Positions 48,988 to 59,124 of a stretch of 64,000 nucleotides of DNA are shown here, one piece after another. A program made the translations under genes and the position numbers. This DNA is from DAIOEK01 sp963708715 (GTDB lineage: Bacteria > Chloroflexota > Anaerolineae > Anaerolineales > Anaerolineaceae), in the NCBI GenBank assembly GCA_963708715.1, contig CAVPSU010000001.1, positions 434,001 through 498,000 on the forward strand, given 5' to 3'. Every line of letters begins with the position of its first letter. Positions within the stretch are counted from its first letter, which is position 1. The notes beneath the pieces were generated by a model. That model was not told the origin of the DNA. It saw only the letters and a program-made list of their open reading frames with translations, and ran no database searches.

Positions 48988-50456
48988 TATCCCAGCTCAC
49001 CTTTCGCATTCTCCCACAGATCATTCATCTCTTCAAAAGACAGGTCGGATACCGATTTGCCAGCCTTTCGTGCGGACTCTTCAATATACCCAAACCGACT
49101 GCGGAACTTCTGGTTCGCTCCACGCAACGCACTCTCCGCATCGATCTTCCTCCAGCGAGCCAGATTTACCATTGCGAAAAACAGGTCACCCAGTTCGTCC
49201 TCGTACTCCTCTGGCGTGATCGTTTCTGAAAGCTCAACCAACTCTTCCCTGATCTTGTCCAATACCCCTGCCTCATCCTTCCAGTCGAATCCTACCCGGG
49301 CAGCCCGATCCTGGATCTCCTGGGATTGGGATAACGCCGGAAAATTAAGCGGGACGCCATCCAATAAGGAATTCTTCTCGCTTCCGTTACCCGCTCTCTC
49401 CTCTGCTTTCAATTTCTCCCAATTGGATAGTACATTGTCAACCCCATCCACCTTGACATCTCCAAACACATGAGGATGGCGGCGGATGATCTTGTCATAG
49501 ATCCGTCGCAGGATATCAACCATTGAGAAGTCGCCATTTTCGGTGCCGATCTGAGCGTTCAGAACGATCTGGAGAAGAAGGTCGCCAAATTCCTCCGCCA
49601 TCTTTTCCGGATCTTCCTGATCCATGGCGGAGAGCGTCTCGTATGTCTCTTCCAGCAAATGCTTGCGCAAAGAAGAATAGGTTTGTTCGCGATCCCAGGG
49701 GCAACCGTCCGGTGCGCGCAGATGGGCGATGATCTCCTGGAATGCCTCAAACGAACTGCCATTCTCCATCGGAGGGACATACAGGGCAGTGGTGATATCG
49801 ATCCGCTCGCTGCGGTCGATCTCAAACAAGTGCAGCTCCTCCACCATCACTTCAGGAGTCCCGGCGGCATGAACCAGTCTGACCGGATGCAGGTCAGGAT
49901 AGACCGCATTCAGGGTCATCTTCAACTCTGCAGCGACTGCTCGAGAGTAAATTTGGGTAAATAGGACGGGCATGTCGGGCGGGTAATCCGGATGATGTTT
50001 TTGTCCCACTTCGATCGCATCCGCCAGAACCAGCTTCGGGAAGGGATCCAATCCCAGTGCGGTACAGACCGGTTCGATGAAACTCACACCCTCCACAACC
50101 TTGACAGGGATTCCTTCCAACGTCGCCCTGCGAAAGATCTCCGGGCAGGTTGTCTCTGCCACGAATGGATGCCCTGGAACCGCATAGATGACATCTTTTC
50201 CTTCCCGAGCCAGCTTGAGAATCGTCTCGATGATCTGGTCGTACACCTCTTCAAATCGCTCGGCGGATTCATACAGCGAATCGAATGAATGGATCTGCTT
50301 TGTCGTCTGCAGCGCTTGAACGACCGGATGCCGCTCCGTCCGGGTGTAGATTTCTTCTGCTGAGTTGAGGATGTCACGCGCCTGTACAGTCAACAAGTCC
50401 GGTGAGCCCGGACCAAGTCCTAGTAAGATAATTTCGGATTTCATTGATTTTTCCAT
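48987..50456 (-). CDS. mazG: YabN-type protein: tetrapyrrole methylase domain fused to MazG NTP pyrophosphohydrolase
   Basis: 489 residues. Residues 1-220 are a SAM-dependent tetrapyrrole methylase-like domain (IILLGLGPGSPDLLT, AVPGHPFVAETTCPEI). Residues about 250-489 hold two MazG repeats: HLRAPDGCPWDREQTYSSLRKHLLEETYE with EEFGDLLLQIVLNAQI, then VGFDWKDEAGVLDKIREELVEL with DELGDLFFAMVNLARW. MazG hydrolyses dNTPs/NTPs, including damaged ones, to monophosphates. An in-frame ATG at 50444 (MKSEIILLG) is an alternative start. The stop codon lies in a repeat end. This is the second MazG-type protein in the window. Confidence 0.94.
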   Translation of the reverse strand: MEKSMKSEIILLGLGPGSPDLLTVQARDILNSAEEIYTRTERHPVVQALQTTKQIHSFDSLYESAERFEEVYDQIIETILKLAREGKDVIYAVPGHPFVAETTCPEIFRRATLEGIPVKVVEGVSFIEPVCTALGLDPFPKLVLADAIEVGQKHHPDYPPDMPVLFTQIYSRAVAAELKMTLNAVYPDLHPVRLVHAAGTPEVMVEELHLFEIDRSERIDITTALYVPPMENGSSFEAFQEIIAHLRAPDGCPWDREQTYSSLRKHLLEETYETLSAMDQEDPEKMAEEFGDLLLQIVLNAQIGTENGDFSMVDILRRIYDKIIRRHPHVFGDVKVDGVDNVLSNWEKLKAEERAGNGSEKNSLLDGVPLNFPALSQSQEIQDRAARVGFDWKDEAGVLDKIREELVELSETITPEEYEDELGDLFFAMVNLARWRKIDAESALRGANQKFRSRFGYIEESARKAGKSVSDLSFEEMNDLWENAKGELG

Positions 50457-50700
50457 GGATGATATTTTTGTTTGATTTTACCCCGAATAGACTTTATAGT
50501 ATGTCGATGTGTATCTCGGAATCAGAACAGGTATATTTTGAATAGTGCGCCTGTGGGAAAACACCTTTTTCAGGAATATTTACGAGAATATTATTGGTTT
50601 CCTTGACGCAATCGAGTACAGTAACAGAAACAGAGTAGATTTAATCGGCGATCTGGTGATTCGACCATGCCTATTCGCATGATGTTCAGGAGGTTTGTGT

Positions 50701-53700
50701 ATGGTAAAACCATTGCAAAAGCAAACCAAAAAAGTGGTCAGTGAGATCCCTCTCGATCTGAATCAAGATCCTGAGTTGCAGGAAAGCGAATCACTCTATC
50801 GCGGTTTGTTTGACCACATGCTTGACGGATTCGCTTTATGCGAGATGATCTATGCGGCTGGAAAACCCATCGATTTCACATACCTCAGAGTAAACCCTGA
50901 GTTCGAACGTCTGACTGGTTTGAAGGATGTGATCGGAAAAAAAGTAACTGCGGTCATCCCCGGCATTCGGGAGACCAATCCGGATATATTTGAGATCTAT
51001 GGCAGGGTCGCACAGACTGGGATCGCAGAGAAATTTGAAACCTACCTTTCAGTCTTGCAGATCTGGTTTAGTGTCTCAGTTTATAGTCCACAGAAAAATT
51101 ACTTTGTCGCCATCTTTGAAAACATCAACGAACGGAAGACTGCTGAAACCGCGCTTCGCTCCTCTGAAGAACGATTTCGGACGCTATCAGAGACCCTCAG
51201 CGATGTGATCTTTGAGTGGGACCTGCACGAGACCATCGATTGGCTGGGCGGGATCGATGAAATGTTGGGCTACCCATCAGGAGAATACCCGCGTACTTTG
51301 GATGGATGGCGTTCAACCATTCATCCAGACGATATTAAGAAGGTGGATCGTATCCGAGTAGAGGCAATGGTTGGCAAAAAACCTTTCCAGGTGGAATATC
51401 GAATTCAACACAAAGACGGTACCTGGCGTTTGTGCCAGACGCGGGGAGTCATTGTAAAAGACCTTCAAAATCACTCTGCCCGTATGGTTGGCAGCCTGAC
51501 GGATATAACAGCCCAGAAAGAGATAGAAACAGAATTGGTTCGCCAGGCGTCGATCACGAATACATTGATCAACTCTCCGAGGGATTTCGTTTTGTTTTTG
51601 GATCCTGAGGGGACAATCCTCAACATCAATCAACTGGGCGCAAAAGTATTTGGATTATCAAAGGAAGAATTGGTCGGACAGAATATCTATACCTTCTTAC
51701 CTGAATCTGAACGGACCGAGAGGCGGAAGATCATTGCAGAAGTGATGCGGACAGACATTCCGGCACAGGTTGAAGACATCCGCGGCGATGAGCACATATT
51801 GAATCGGATCTATGTGACCCGGGATCCGATCTCGCAGGAATTGATCGGAACTGCCGTTTTCGCCGAGGATATATCTGAGAGGAAAAAGAAAGAAGAAGAG
51901 ATTCGACAATCTGAAGTCCGGTTTTCGACTATCTTTTCTTCCAGCCCTATCGCCATGCTCATCCGGGAATTGGATAGCGGTTTGATTCTCGATGCGAATG
52001 CGGCTTATTTCAAGCTGGTGGAAGGAGATCGGGAGCAGATCATTGGAACGAAGGTAGATGGGTTGATACTCAAAATGAATTCACAGGCTCTGCATAAATT
52101 TGAGAAAGAGATCTGTATTGCAGGGAAGGTGAGTAATCAGGAAGTCAATTTCCAGACATTGAAGGGGAATAATCGGACGATGCTGGTCTCGTACGAACCC
52201 ATTGAGATAAATAGAGTTCAATGTCTTCTTGCTTCAGCGCTGGATATTACGGCTTCCAAACAAAATGAACAGGCTATCAAGAACCAGGAGGACCTGCTCC
52301 AAATGACCGGTGAGATGGCAAAAATCGGTGGCTGGGAATTTGATCCGAACACATTGAAAGGCACCTGGACCAAGGAAGTCGCAAAGATTCATGAACTGGA
52401 CCCTGACCTGGAGACAGACGTAAACCTGGGAGTAAGCTTTTACCCCGGAGAAGAGCGAAAGAAGATAGATAAAGCGATCAAAGATGCCATCGAAAAAAAT
52501 CTTCCCTACGATCTGTCTCTTGAAATGGTGACAGCCAAAGGAAATCATAAGTGGGTCCGTACCATGGGGCTGCCGATCAAGGAAAATGACAGGGTCGTAA
52601 AAGTACAAGGGATTTTTCAGGATATCACCGAACAGAAGAAAGCTCTCGAAGCCGTTGAAGCCAGTGAAGAAAAGTTTAGAACACTTTTCGAAAAATCGCC
52701 GATTGGTCTATCTTTAGCCGATAAAGACTGCCGCTTTATCGACGCCAACAATTCATTTTGCGAACTCTTGGGTTATTCAAAAGAAGAAATTGTACATAAA
52801 ACAGTTGCCGATATCACCTATGAAGAAGATAAACAAAATTTTATCCATAATTCTGAAGCTGTTCTTTCTGGTGCGAGTCATGGGTACAGCACGGAGAAAC
52901 GATACATCAAGAAGGACGGTTCTCTCATCTGGGTAGAAGTAACAACCGCCCCGATCGTGGATAAGAACGGAAATTTTGTGTATGGATTGGGAATGGTGAA
53001 TGATATAACCGAACGAAAGCAGGCGGATGAAAAGCTAACCACGCAACTTCATCGGGTTTCTGCTCTGCGTTCCATCGATACCGCTATCGCTTCCAGTTTT
53101 AATTTACAGGTGATCCTCCAAGTTTTGTTGGAAAACGTCACCCAGGAGTTGGGTGTGGATGCCGCTTCGGTACTACTGTTGAATCAAAACCTGAATGTAT
53201 TTAATTATGGTGGGGGGCGTGGTTTTTCTGGTAATTATTTCTCCCGATTTAATCTGCGAATGGGAGAAGAATATGCCGGGAAGGCGGCACTTGAACGTAA
53301 TATTATCCACATTCCAGATCTAAACCTGGTTGATTATCCCGCTAAAATGAGGGAATTAATTCAGGGTGAAGGATTTGTCTCATTTATTGCCGTACCCCTG
53401 ATCGCTAAAGGTAGGGCAAACGGTGTTTTACAAATATTCCACAGATCTCCATTGAACCCAGATCCTGAATGGATGGATTTCCTGGAGACTCTTGCAGGTC
53501 AGACCGCGATTGCCATCGATAATACCCATCTTTTCAACGATTTGCAGCAATCCAATATCGAACTTACCATGGCGTATGATGCTACCATCGAAGGATGGTC
53601 GGCGGCAATGGATCTGCGCGATAAAGAGACGGAAGGTCATACGCAGCGGGTCACATATCTGAGTCTTAGATTGGCTCGTTTATTAGGCGTTTCTGATTCG

Positions 53701-54132
53701 GAACTGATCCACATTCGGCGTGGGACATTATTGCATGATATCGGAAAAATGGGTGTGCCAGACTCGATCCTTCACAAACCAGGTCCGCTAACCGATGAGG
53801 AGTGGGTCATCATGCGTAAGCACCCGCAGTTTGCCTATGACCTGATATCATCGATCAAATTCTTGCGACCTGCGGCAGACATTCCATTCTGTCACCATGA
53901 AAAATGGGACGGGTCCGGCTATCCCAGAGGATTAATGAAAGACCAAATTCCTCTCGCTGCCAGATTGTTCACCGTAGTTGACGTTTGGGATGCGATCACC
54001 AATGAACGACCGTATCGGAAAGCATGGTCGAGAGAAGAGGCTTTGGAATATATGCGAACACAGGCTGGTAAGCATTTCGATCCAAATGTTGTGAATACAT
54101 TTTTGGAAATGATCTTGAATGAGACCAATTAA
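50701..54132 (+). CDS. Multi-PAS, GAF, HD-GYP cyclic-di-GMP phosphodiesterase
   Basis: 1143 residues from the ATG at 50701 (AGGAGG seven bases upstream; a TTG at 50695 is rejected). About six PAS/PAC units occupy residues 20-780, each ending in patterns such as DITAQKEIE, DISERKKKEEE and DITERKQADEK. A GAF domain covers about 795-945 (LGVDAASVLLLNQNLN, AGQTAIAIDNTHLF). Residues about 955-1130 are an HD-GYP domain with HDIGK, MRKHPQFAYDLI and CHHEKWDGSGYPRGL, the metal and substrate motifs for c-di-GMP hydrolysis to GMP. No membrane segments, so probably a cytoplasmic sensor. It is transcribed alone, divergent from mazG. Confidence 0.94.
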   Translation: MVKPLQKQTKKVVSEIPLDLNQDPELQESESLYRGLFDHMLDGFALCEMIYAAGKPIDFTYLRVNPEFERLTGLKDVIGKKVTAVIPGIRETNPDIFEIYGRVAQTGIAEKFETYLSVLQIWFSVSVYSPQKNYFVAIFENINERKTAETALRSSEERFRTLSETLSDVIFEWDLHETIDWLGGIDEMLGYPSGEYPRTLDGWRSTIHPDDIKKVDRIRVEAMVGKKPFQVEYRIQHKDGTWRLCQTRGVIVKDLQNHSARMVGSLTDITAQKEIETELVRQASITNTLINSPRDFVLFLDPEGTILNINQLGAKVFGLSKEELVGQNIYTFLPESERTERRKIIAEVMRTDIPAQVEDIRGDEHILNRIYVTRDPISQELIGTAVFAEDISERKKKEEEIRQSEVRFSTIFSSSPIAMLIRELDSGLILDANAAYFKLVEGDREQIIGTKVDGLILKMNSQALHKFEKEICIAGKVSNQEVNFQTLKGNNRTMLVSYEPIEINRVQCLLASALDITASKQNEQAIKNQEDLLQMTGEMAKIGGWEFDPNTLKGTWTKEVAKIHELDPDLETDVNLGVSFYPGEERKKIDKAIKDAIEKNLPYDLSLEMVTAKGNHKWVRTMGLPIKENDRVVKVQGIFQDITEQKKALEAVEASEEKFRTLFEKSPIGLSLADKDCRFIDANNSFCELLGYSKEEIVHKTVADITYEEDKQNFIHNSEAVLSGASHGYSTEKRYIKKDGSLIWVEVTTAPIVDKNGNFVYGLGMVNDITERKQADEKLTTQLHRVSALRSIDTAIASSFNLQVILQVLLENVTQELGVDAASVLLLNQNLNVFNYGGGRGFSGNYFSRFNLRMGEEYAGKAALERNIIHIPDLNLVDYPAKMRELIQGEGFVSFIAVPLIAKGRANGVLQIFHRSPLNPDPEWMDFLETLAGQTAIAIDNTHLFNDLQQSNIELTMAYDATIEGWSAAMDLRDKETEGHTQRVTYLSLRLARLLGVSDSELIHIRRGTLLHDIGKMGVPDSILHKPGPLTDEEWVIMRKHPQFAYDLISSIKFLRPAADIPFCHHEKWDGSGYPRGLMKDQIPLAARLFTVVDVWDAITNERPYRKAWSREEALEYMRTQAGKHFDPNVVNTFLEMILNETN

Positions 54133-54292
54133 TTCATCAATGGCAATAGCCGACCATAATTAAGTTGGGCTTTCTATTAATATATCGACTTCTCATCGTC
54201 AAACTTACAGACGAAGATATAAATCTATTTGGGACGAACGCTCTTACAGTAAATACCTGAACCAGGATAGATCTGTCGAAGTTACCAGAATC

Positions 54293-54320
54293 AGCAAAGC
54301 CCATTGTCATGGGCTTTGCT
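54293..54320 (-). terminator. Terminator at the end of the ribosomal operon
   Basis: A 12-bp perfect stem (AGCAAAGCCCAT / ATGGGCTTTGCT) with a TGTC loop lies 28 bases after the rpsI stop and between convergent genes. U-runs are weak on both strands, so its direction and strength are uncertain. Confidence 0.65.
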
Positions 54321-54348
54321 TTATGAAAATCAAAATTATCTGTACTTT

Positions 54349-54744
54349 CTAGCGTTTTGTGTAAGTAGGTGCCTTACGAGCGCGTTTGAGACCGGGTTTC
54401 TTACGTTCCTTAATTCGTGGATCACGAGTGAGGAAACCACCTTTGCGCATGGTAGGAACCAGCTCCGGGTCAAACTTGGTTAATGCACGAGCCAGACCGA
54501 GTTGAACTGCATCTGTCTGACCGGTGACACCACCACCCATCACTTTTACGGTGATATCATATTGAACACGATCGTGTCCAGCAGCTACCAGAGGGGCAAG
54601 AATGGCATCGAGGTCGCCAATCCGAGTGAAGTATTCTTCTCCGGTTTTTTCATTAACAATGATCCTACCAGAGCCACTCATCAAACGCACACGGGCGGTG
54701 CTCTCTTTACGACGCCCAATTCCTTCAAAATATTGAACTGTCAT
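54349..54744 (-). CDS. rpsI: 30S ribosomal protein S9
   Basis: 131 residues, standard. GIGRRKESTARVRLMSGSG at the N-terminus and the basic end RKKPGLKRARKAPTYTKR, whose last Lys-Arg reaches the P-site tRNA. Twelve bases after rplM, the usual partner. Confidence 0.98.
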   Translation of the reverse strand: MTVQYFEGIGRRKESTARVRLMSGSGRIIVNEKTGEEYFTRIGDLDAILAPLVAAGHDRVQYDITVKVMGGGVTGQTDAVQLGLARALTKFDPELVPTMRKGGFLTRDPRIKERKKPGLKRARKAPTYTKR

Positions 54745-54756
54745 GCTGCCACTCCT

Positions 54757-55182
54757 TTATTCAACTGCTTCGGTGATCTGCGCAGCATGGGGATGCTGTG
54801 CTTCAGGATAAACACGAAGTTTCTTGATGATCTCACGTCCAACTTTATTATGTGGGACCATTCCCCAAACTGCATGCCGGATGACCAGATCCGGGCGATT
54901 TCGAAGCTGTTCTTTCAAGCTGGTCGCCTTCAAACCACCGGGATACCCGGAGTGTGTATAATAATACTTTTCTACCAACCGGTTACCGGTAACCACAATA
55001 TGCGCTGCATTGATGACGATCACTGAATCGCCCATCGGTACACCAGGTGTGAAGGTAGGTTTGTTTTTTCCAAGCAACAGGGAAGCGATTTGGGTGGCAA
55101 CGCGACCTAGAGTCTGCTCGTTGGCGTCCACAACTACCCAATTGCGATCAATTTTTCCTTTTAGGACGTAGGTCTTGTCCAC
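54757..55182 (-). CDS. rplM: 50S ribosomal protein L13
   Basis: 141 residues. WVVVDANEQTLGRVATQIASLLLGKNKPTFTP, VIVINAAHIVVTGNRLVEKYYYTHSGYPGGLK and the AVWGMVPHNKVGREIIKKLRVYPEAQHPH end are the L13 signatures. Early 23S rRNA assembly protein; precedes rpsI. Confidence 0.98.
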   Translation of the reverse strand: MDKTYVLKGKIDRNWVVVDANEQTLGRVATQIASLLLGKNKPTFTPGVPMGDSVIVINAAHIVVTGNRLVEKYYYTHSGYPGGLKATSLKEQLRNRPDLVIRHAVWGMVPHNKVGREIIKKLRVYPEAQHPHAAQITEAVE

Positions 55183-55227
55183 TATATTCTCTCCACAAGC
55201 TAAGCTTTGTAAAATTACACGTTTTAG

Positions 55228-55968
55228 TTAATCTTCGCCGTACTGTACACTGGTCAATTCCAACCCGTGGGCTGGAGCGATGCCCGGAAATTCCGGTAAT
55301 CCCTCCTCAAGGTTGGTAACCAGGCATTGGATGTCTGCCCTTCCTGTGGCAATTACTACCTGGACAAAGACCAGTCTCCTTACCATATGGTAAAGAAAAG
55401 CATTTGCCCGGATGGTGTACCACACCAGGTTTCCTTCCAATTGCCACTCTGATCGGAGAATTGTTCTGACCGTAGTACCGCTGGGGCGGGGTGGGTTCCC
55501 GAAAGCGGTAAAGTCATGCTCCCCGACAAAGAGGACCGATGATCGTTGTAGCAAGGCAAAGTCCAGAGGCTGTTCCAATCGCCAGGTATTTCGCTCCAGA
55601 ATGGGGGACCGTACAGGATCGATGAGGATCCGATACCGGTACTCTCTACTGGAAGCACCATAACGAGGATGGAAGTCGGCTTTGGCTTCACGAATCTGCC
55701 TGGCGGAAATGTCCCTGGGTAGATTCGCGTTCAAAGCCTGACACAACGAGATCGGTTCATGCTTCCAATCGAGATCGAATGCAATCACCTGTCCCGAGGC
55801 ATGCACTCCAGTATCTGTCCGACCGGCGCTGAGAATGGATTTACCATTCCAACCGATCTTGCGGAGTGCGCCCTCCACTTCACCTTGTACGGATCGAGCG
55901 TTTTTTTGACGCTGATATCCGAGGAAATCCGTGCCATCGTAAGCGAGTATCACTTGGTAACGTGCCAT
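55228..55968 (-). CDS. truA: tRNA pseudouridine(38-40) synthase
   Basis: 246 residues. The N-terminal VILAYDGTDFLGYQRQKNARSVQGEVE, the catalytic aspartate in SAGRTDTGVHASGQVIAF (about 52) and FLYHMVRRLVFVQVVIATGR are typical TruA motifs. Modifies positions 38-40 of tRNA anticodon arms. Located between rplQ and rplM, a common arrangement. Confidence 0.97.
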   Translation of the reverse strand: MARYQVILAYDGTDFLGYQRQKNARSVQGEVEGALRKIGWNGKSILSAGRTDTGVHASGQVIAFDLDWKHEPISLCQALNANLPRDISARQIREAKADFHPRYGASSREYRYRILIDPVRSPILERNTWRLEQPLDFALLQRSSVLFVGEHDFTAFGNPPRPSGTTVRTILRSEWQLEGNLVWYTIRANAFLYHMVRRLVFVQVVIATGRADIQCLVTNLEEGLPEFPGIAPAHGLELTSVQYGED

Positions 55969-56031
55969 CCGATTCAGCCCTTCCGGACGAAACGGATCCC
56001 TGATCGCTCAGGGCAACCCTGCACTGCAGGA

Positions 56032-56412
56032 TTATTCTTCAACCAATTCAATGATCACCATTTCGGCGGCATCGCCAAGACGTGGTCCAAGTTTGAGCAT
56101 GCGGGTGTAACCACCATTGCGTTTGCTGTAGCGAGGTCCAAGATCATCAAACAATTTCTTAACAGTTTCGGGTGCATTTCCCAGATCGCGGGCTGCCAGA
56201 CGACGGGCATTCACTTTTTCAATATCAGTTTTTGCTACGCTGTTACGAGCCAGGGTGATCAGCTTTTCAGCTTCACCACGGATCGCTGCCGCTTTGGCTT
56301 TTGTCGTTGTGATCCGTTCGTGCTCAAACAATTGACTGATCAAGGTGCGGCGTAACGCTGTCCGTTCATCTTTACCACGACTTAATCGATATCCTGCTAC
56401 CTGATGTCGCAT
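56032..56412 (-). CDS. rplQ: 50S ribosomal protein L17
   Basis: 126 residues. MRHQVAGYRLSRGKDERTALRRTLISQLFEHERITTTKAKA is the L17 signature, and RNGGYTRMLKLGPRLGDAAEMVIIELV the end. Five bases after rpoA, as in most alpha operons. Confidence 0.98.
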   Translation of the reverse strand: MRHQVAGYRLSRGKDERTALRRTLISQLFEHERITTTKAKAAAIRGEAEKLITLARNSVAKTDIEKVNARRLAARDLGNAPETVKKLFDDLGPRYSKRNGGYTRMLKLGPRLGDAAEMVIIELVEE

Positions 56413-56417
56413 CTTAA

Positions 56418-57383
56418 TTACTCCACATCTTTTTCGTCATGCAGGAAGCCCTTTTCCCGCATTTTTTCGCGAAGCTCATCCAGGCTCTTCTCGCCAAAAT
56501 TGCGGATGGACATGACTGCGTCATCACCCTTTTCCAGCAGTTCCAGCACATCACCAACAGTGGTGATGCCGGTGCGCTTCAAGGAATTGAACACACGCAC
56601 GGAAAGGTCAAGGTTTTCAATCGGTGTCTCGGCTGCTTCACTGGTAAGGCGACTGCCGGCATATTCTTTTTCCACGCCCAGATCGGTAATTTCTTCACTG
56701 ACACCGGCTAAAAATCGTAGGTGATCAATTAATATTACTGAAGAGGTCCCGAGTGCTTTTTCCGGTGAGACGGTACCATCAGTCCAGATTTCCAAGTTCA
56801 GTTTGTCATAATTGGTGCTCTGACCAACACGGGCTGATCGGACATTCCAGTTGACTCGTTTTACCGGGCTGTAGATCGCATCCACTGGAAGTTCGCCGAT
56901 CGGAAGCTTGCCGCTGCGTTCAGTCGCTGGAGAATAACCACGTCCGCGTTCCACGGTCAGATCAATCTCCAGCTGGGTGTTTTTGTCATCCACAGTGAAC
57001 AAGTACAAGTCCGGATTGACAATTTCAATCTCAGCTGGTGTTTTGATATCGGCGGCGGTGACCACGCCCTCACCGCGCACATCGAGGTGCATGGTGGCAA
57101 CATCCACATCAAATAATTTGAGGCGGATCTGCTTGATCTGCAGCATTACCTGGATGACATCTTCACGTACACCAGGGATATCACTAAATTCATGCAGTAC
57201 ATCTGAAACACGAATGGATGTCACCGCAGCACCATCCAGTGAGGACAGTAAAACTCGGCGCAGAGCATTGCCCAGGGTAACGCCAAAACCACGTTCCAGC
57301 GGGCTGATGACAAATTTGCCATAATTACGGGCTTCAGCTTCACGCTCAACTTTCGGCGTAACCATGTTGCTTAGACCAGTCAC
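56418..57383 (-). CDS. rpoA: RNA polymerase alpha subunit
   Basis: 321 residues from a GTG at 57383 with GAGGG seven bases upstream; it starts MTGLSNMVTPKVERE. The N-terminal dimerisation domain has GKFVISPLERGFGVTLGNALRRVLLSSLDGAAV. After a linker rich in acidic residues, the C-terminal domain (about 250-321) has LDLSVRVFNSLKRTGITTVGDVLELLEKGDDAVMSIRNFGEKSLDELREKM, which binds UP elements and activators. Longer starts upstream lack a ribosome site. Confidence 0.97.
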   Translation of the reverse strand: MTGLSNMVTPKVEREAEARNYGKFVISPLERGFGVTLGNALRRVLLSSLDGAAVTSIRVSDVLHEFSDIPGVREDVIQVMLQIKQIRLKLFDVDVATMHLDVRGEGVVTAADIKTPAEIEIVNPDLYLFTVDDKNTQLEIDLTVERGRGYSPATERSGKLPIGELPVDAIYSPVKRVNWNVRSARVGQSTNYDKLNLEIWTDGTVSPEKALGTSSVILIDHLRFLAGVSEEITDLGVEKEYAGSRLTSEAAETPIENLDLSVRVFNSLKRTGITTVGDVLELLEKGDDAVMSIRNFGEKSLDELREKMREKGFLHDEKDVE

Positions 57384-57439
57384 TTTCAATCCCTCTTGCC
57401 AATACACCCTAAACGACCGCGTATCAGCACTAGTTGGCT

Positions 57440-58077
57440 TTAGCGAGAGTAGTACTCGACGATCAGCTGTTCATTCAGGTTGCCATCAATTTCAGCTCGT
57501 TCCGGCAAGCGCAGTACTCGCCCCGACAGGTTTTTCAGATCCCGCTCCAACCAGGTGGGGGCATTGCGTTTTCAGCAATATCGCGCAATTCCTTGAAATA
57601 GGTTGACTCGCGGGAACCTTCCCGAACAACGATCTCATCACCCGGGTGAAGCAGCATGGAAGGAATATCGGTGCGGCGTTCATTCACCATGAAATGACCA
57701 TGTGTAACGAGCACACGAGCCTGCGCACGATTGACTGCAAATCCCATGCGATAAACCACATTATCCAAACGGGTTTCCAGAATTTGAAGCAGATTCAAAC
57801 CAGTCATACCACGATGCCGTTGGGCAAGTCCGTAGAAACGGCGGAACTGACGTTCCAACACGCCATAAACGCGGCGGGCTTTCTGTTTTGCGCGCAATTG
57901 GCGGGCATAGTCTGAGGCACGATCGCCACCACGGGCGCCGGTCCGACCATGCTGACCAGGGGCAAATCCGCGTCTTTCAAATGCGCATTTGGGGGTAAAA
58001 CAGCGTTCACCCTTCAGAAATAGTTTTTCACCTTCACGCCGGCAAAATTTACATACCGGACCAATATATTTAGCCAT
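57440..58077 (-). CDS. rpsD: 30S ribosomal protein S4, apparent single-base deletion near the 3' end
   Basis: MAKYIGPVCKFCRREGEKLFLKG begins at 58077, with the zinc-type CxxC and Cys pair (CKFC, CFTPKC), and the S4 domain includes GMTGLNLLQILETRLDNVVYRMGF. The frame as written ends ENAMPPPGWSGI at 57535. Restoring one C at 57567-57569 (AACCGCAAT) gives ENRNAPTWLERDLKNLSGRVLRLPERAEIDGNLNEQLIVEYYSR, the normal C-terminus, with a stop at 57440. As rpsD is essential, an assembly error is probable. 212 residues when corrected. Confidence 0.93.
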
Positions 58078-58093
58078 ATCGTTATTCCCTCTC

Positions 58094-58508
58094 TTAATTC
58101 TGATACACACGGCGTTTCTTCGGAGGACGGCAGCCGTTGTGCGGTACCGGGGTGATATCCGAAATGGAACGCACCCGCATGCCCAGCGCCTGTACGGCGC
58201 GGATGGCAGATTCACGACCAGGACCAGGTCCTTTGACGATAAACATCCACTTCCTGGATACCCATCGCTGCAGCGGCTTTGATCGCCTGTTCGGCAGCCA
58301 GACGGGCAGCAAAAGGAGTGCTCTTGCGTGAGCCCTTGAAGCCGGCAGAACCTGCGCTTCCCCAGCAAACGGTATTACCCTGCTGATCAGTGACAGTGAC
58401 GATGGTGTTGTTGAAGGAGGCAAAGATATGCACCTGCCCGGAAGACAGCGTGCGTTTTACTTTTCGCGCACCGGTAGTTCGTCTTGTCGAGCGTACATTT
58501 TGTGCCAT
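58094..58508 (-). CDS. rpsK: 30S ribosomal protein S11, apparent single-base insertion
   Basis: Starts MAQNVRSTRRTTGARKVKRTLSSGQVHIFASFNNTIVTVTDQQGN at 58508. The frame breaks at GIQEVDV. Removing one T of the TTT at 58241-58243 gives EVDVIVKGPGPGRESAIRAVQALGMRVRSISDITPVPHNGCRPPKKRRVYQN, the canonical end, stopping at 58094. 137 residues when corrected. Essential gene, so probably a sequence error and not a pseudogene. rpsM lies 106 bases upstream and rpsD 16 bases downstream. Confidence 0.93.
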
Positions 58509-58614
58509 AAATCCTCTCTATAGTTTCAATTTACAAAGTCGCCAGGCAAATCCACACCTCAGGCAGCCGTCGGGATGAGGGTACCCGTACCGGGGTGTTG
58601 GATCCTGCGCCAGC

Positions 58615-59004
58615 TTATTTCTTACCGGCTCCACGGCGGCGACCGCGACCGGCAACTGTCTTTTTGGGACCCTTGCGTGTACGGGCATTGGTGCGGGTCC
58701 GTTGACCACGGCAAGGAAGATTGCGGCGGTGGCGCATGCCACGATAGCAGCCGATCTCGATCAAGCGTTTGATATTCATGTGCACTTCACGACGCAGATC
58801 GCCTTCGACTTTGTAAGTCTTGGAAATAAACTCACGCAGTAACGCGGCTTCCGCCTCAGTCAGATCTTTCACGCGGATATCTGGATTGACACCGGTCTCT
58901 TTAATAATTCTCTTGGCTCGGGTAGGCCCAATCCCAAAAATATAGGTCAGACCAATTTCGACACGCTTATTGCGCGGGAGATCAACACCTTCAATTCTCG
59001 CCAT
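58615..59004 (-). CDS. rpsM: 30S ribosomal protein S13
   Basis: 129 residues, intact. MARIEGVDLPRNKRVEIGLTYIFGIGPTRAKRIIKETGVN, the RRGMRHRRNLPCRGQRTRTNARTRKGPKK end and a basic tail. Contacts tRNA and the 50S subunit. Follows rpmJ by six bases. Confidence 0.98.
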   Translation of the reverse strand: MARIEGVDLPRNKRVEIGLTYIFGIGPTRAKRIIKETGVNPDIRVKDLTEAEAALLREFISKTYKVEGDLRREVHMNIKRLIEIGCYRGMRHRRNLPCRGQRTRTNARTRKGPKKTVAGRGRRRGAGKK

Positions 59005-59010
59005 ATCTCA

Positions 59011-59124
59011 TTATCCCTGTCGCTGTTTGTGTTTTGGATTTTCGCAGATAACAAACAATCTGCCGCTACGTTTTACGATTTTGCATTTAGCGCAGCGCTT
59101 TCGAATGGATGGTGAAACTTTCAT
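59011..59124 (-). CDS. rpmJ: 50S ribosomal protein L36
   Basis: 37 residues: MKVSPSIRKRCAKCKIVKRSGR then LFVICENPKHKQRQG. The zinc ligands are CAKC, C and H (CENPKH). Its ATG overlaps the TGA stop of map (ATGA). A very short gene of standard size and place. infA, often just upstream, is missing. Confidence 0.97.
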   Translation of the reverse strand: MKVSPSIRKRCAKCKIVKRSGRLFVICENPKHKQRQG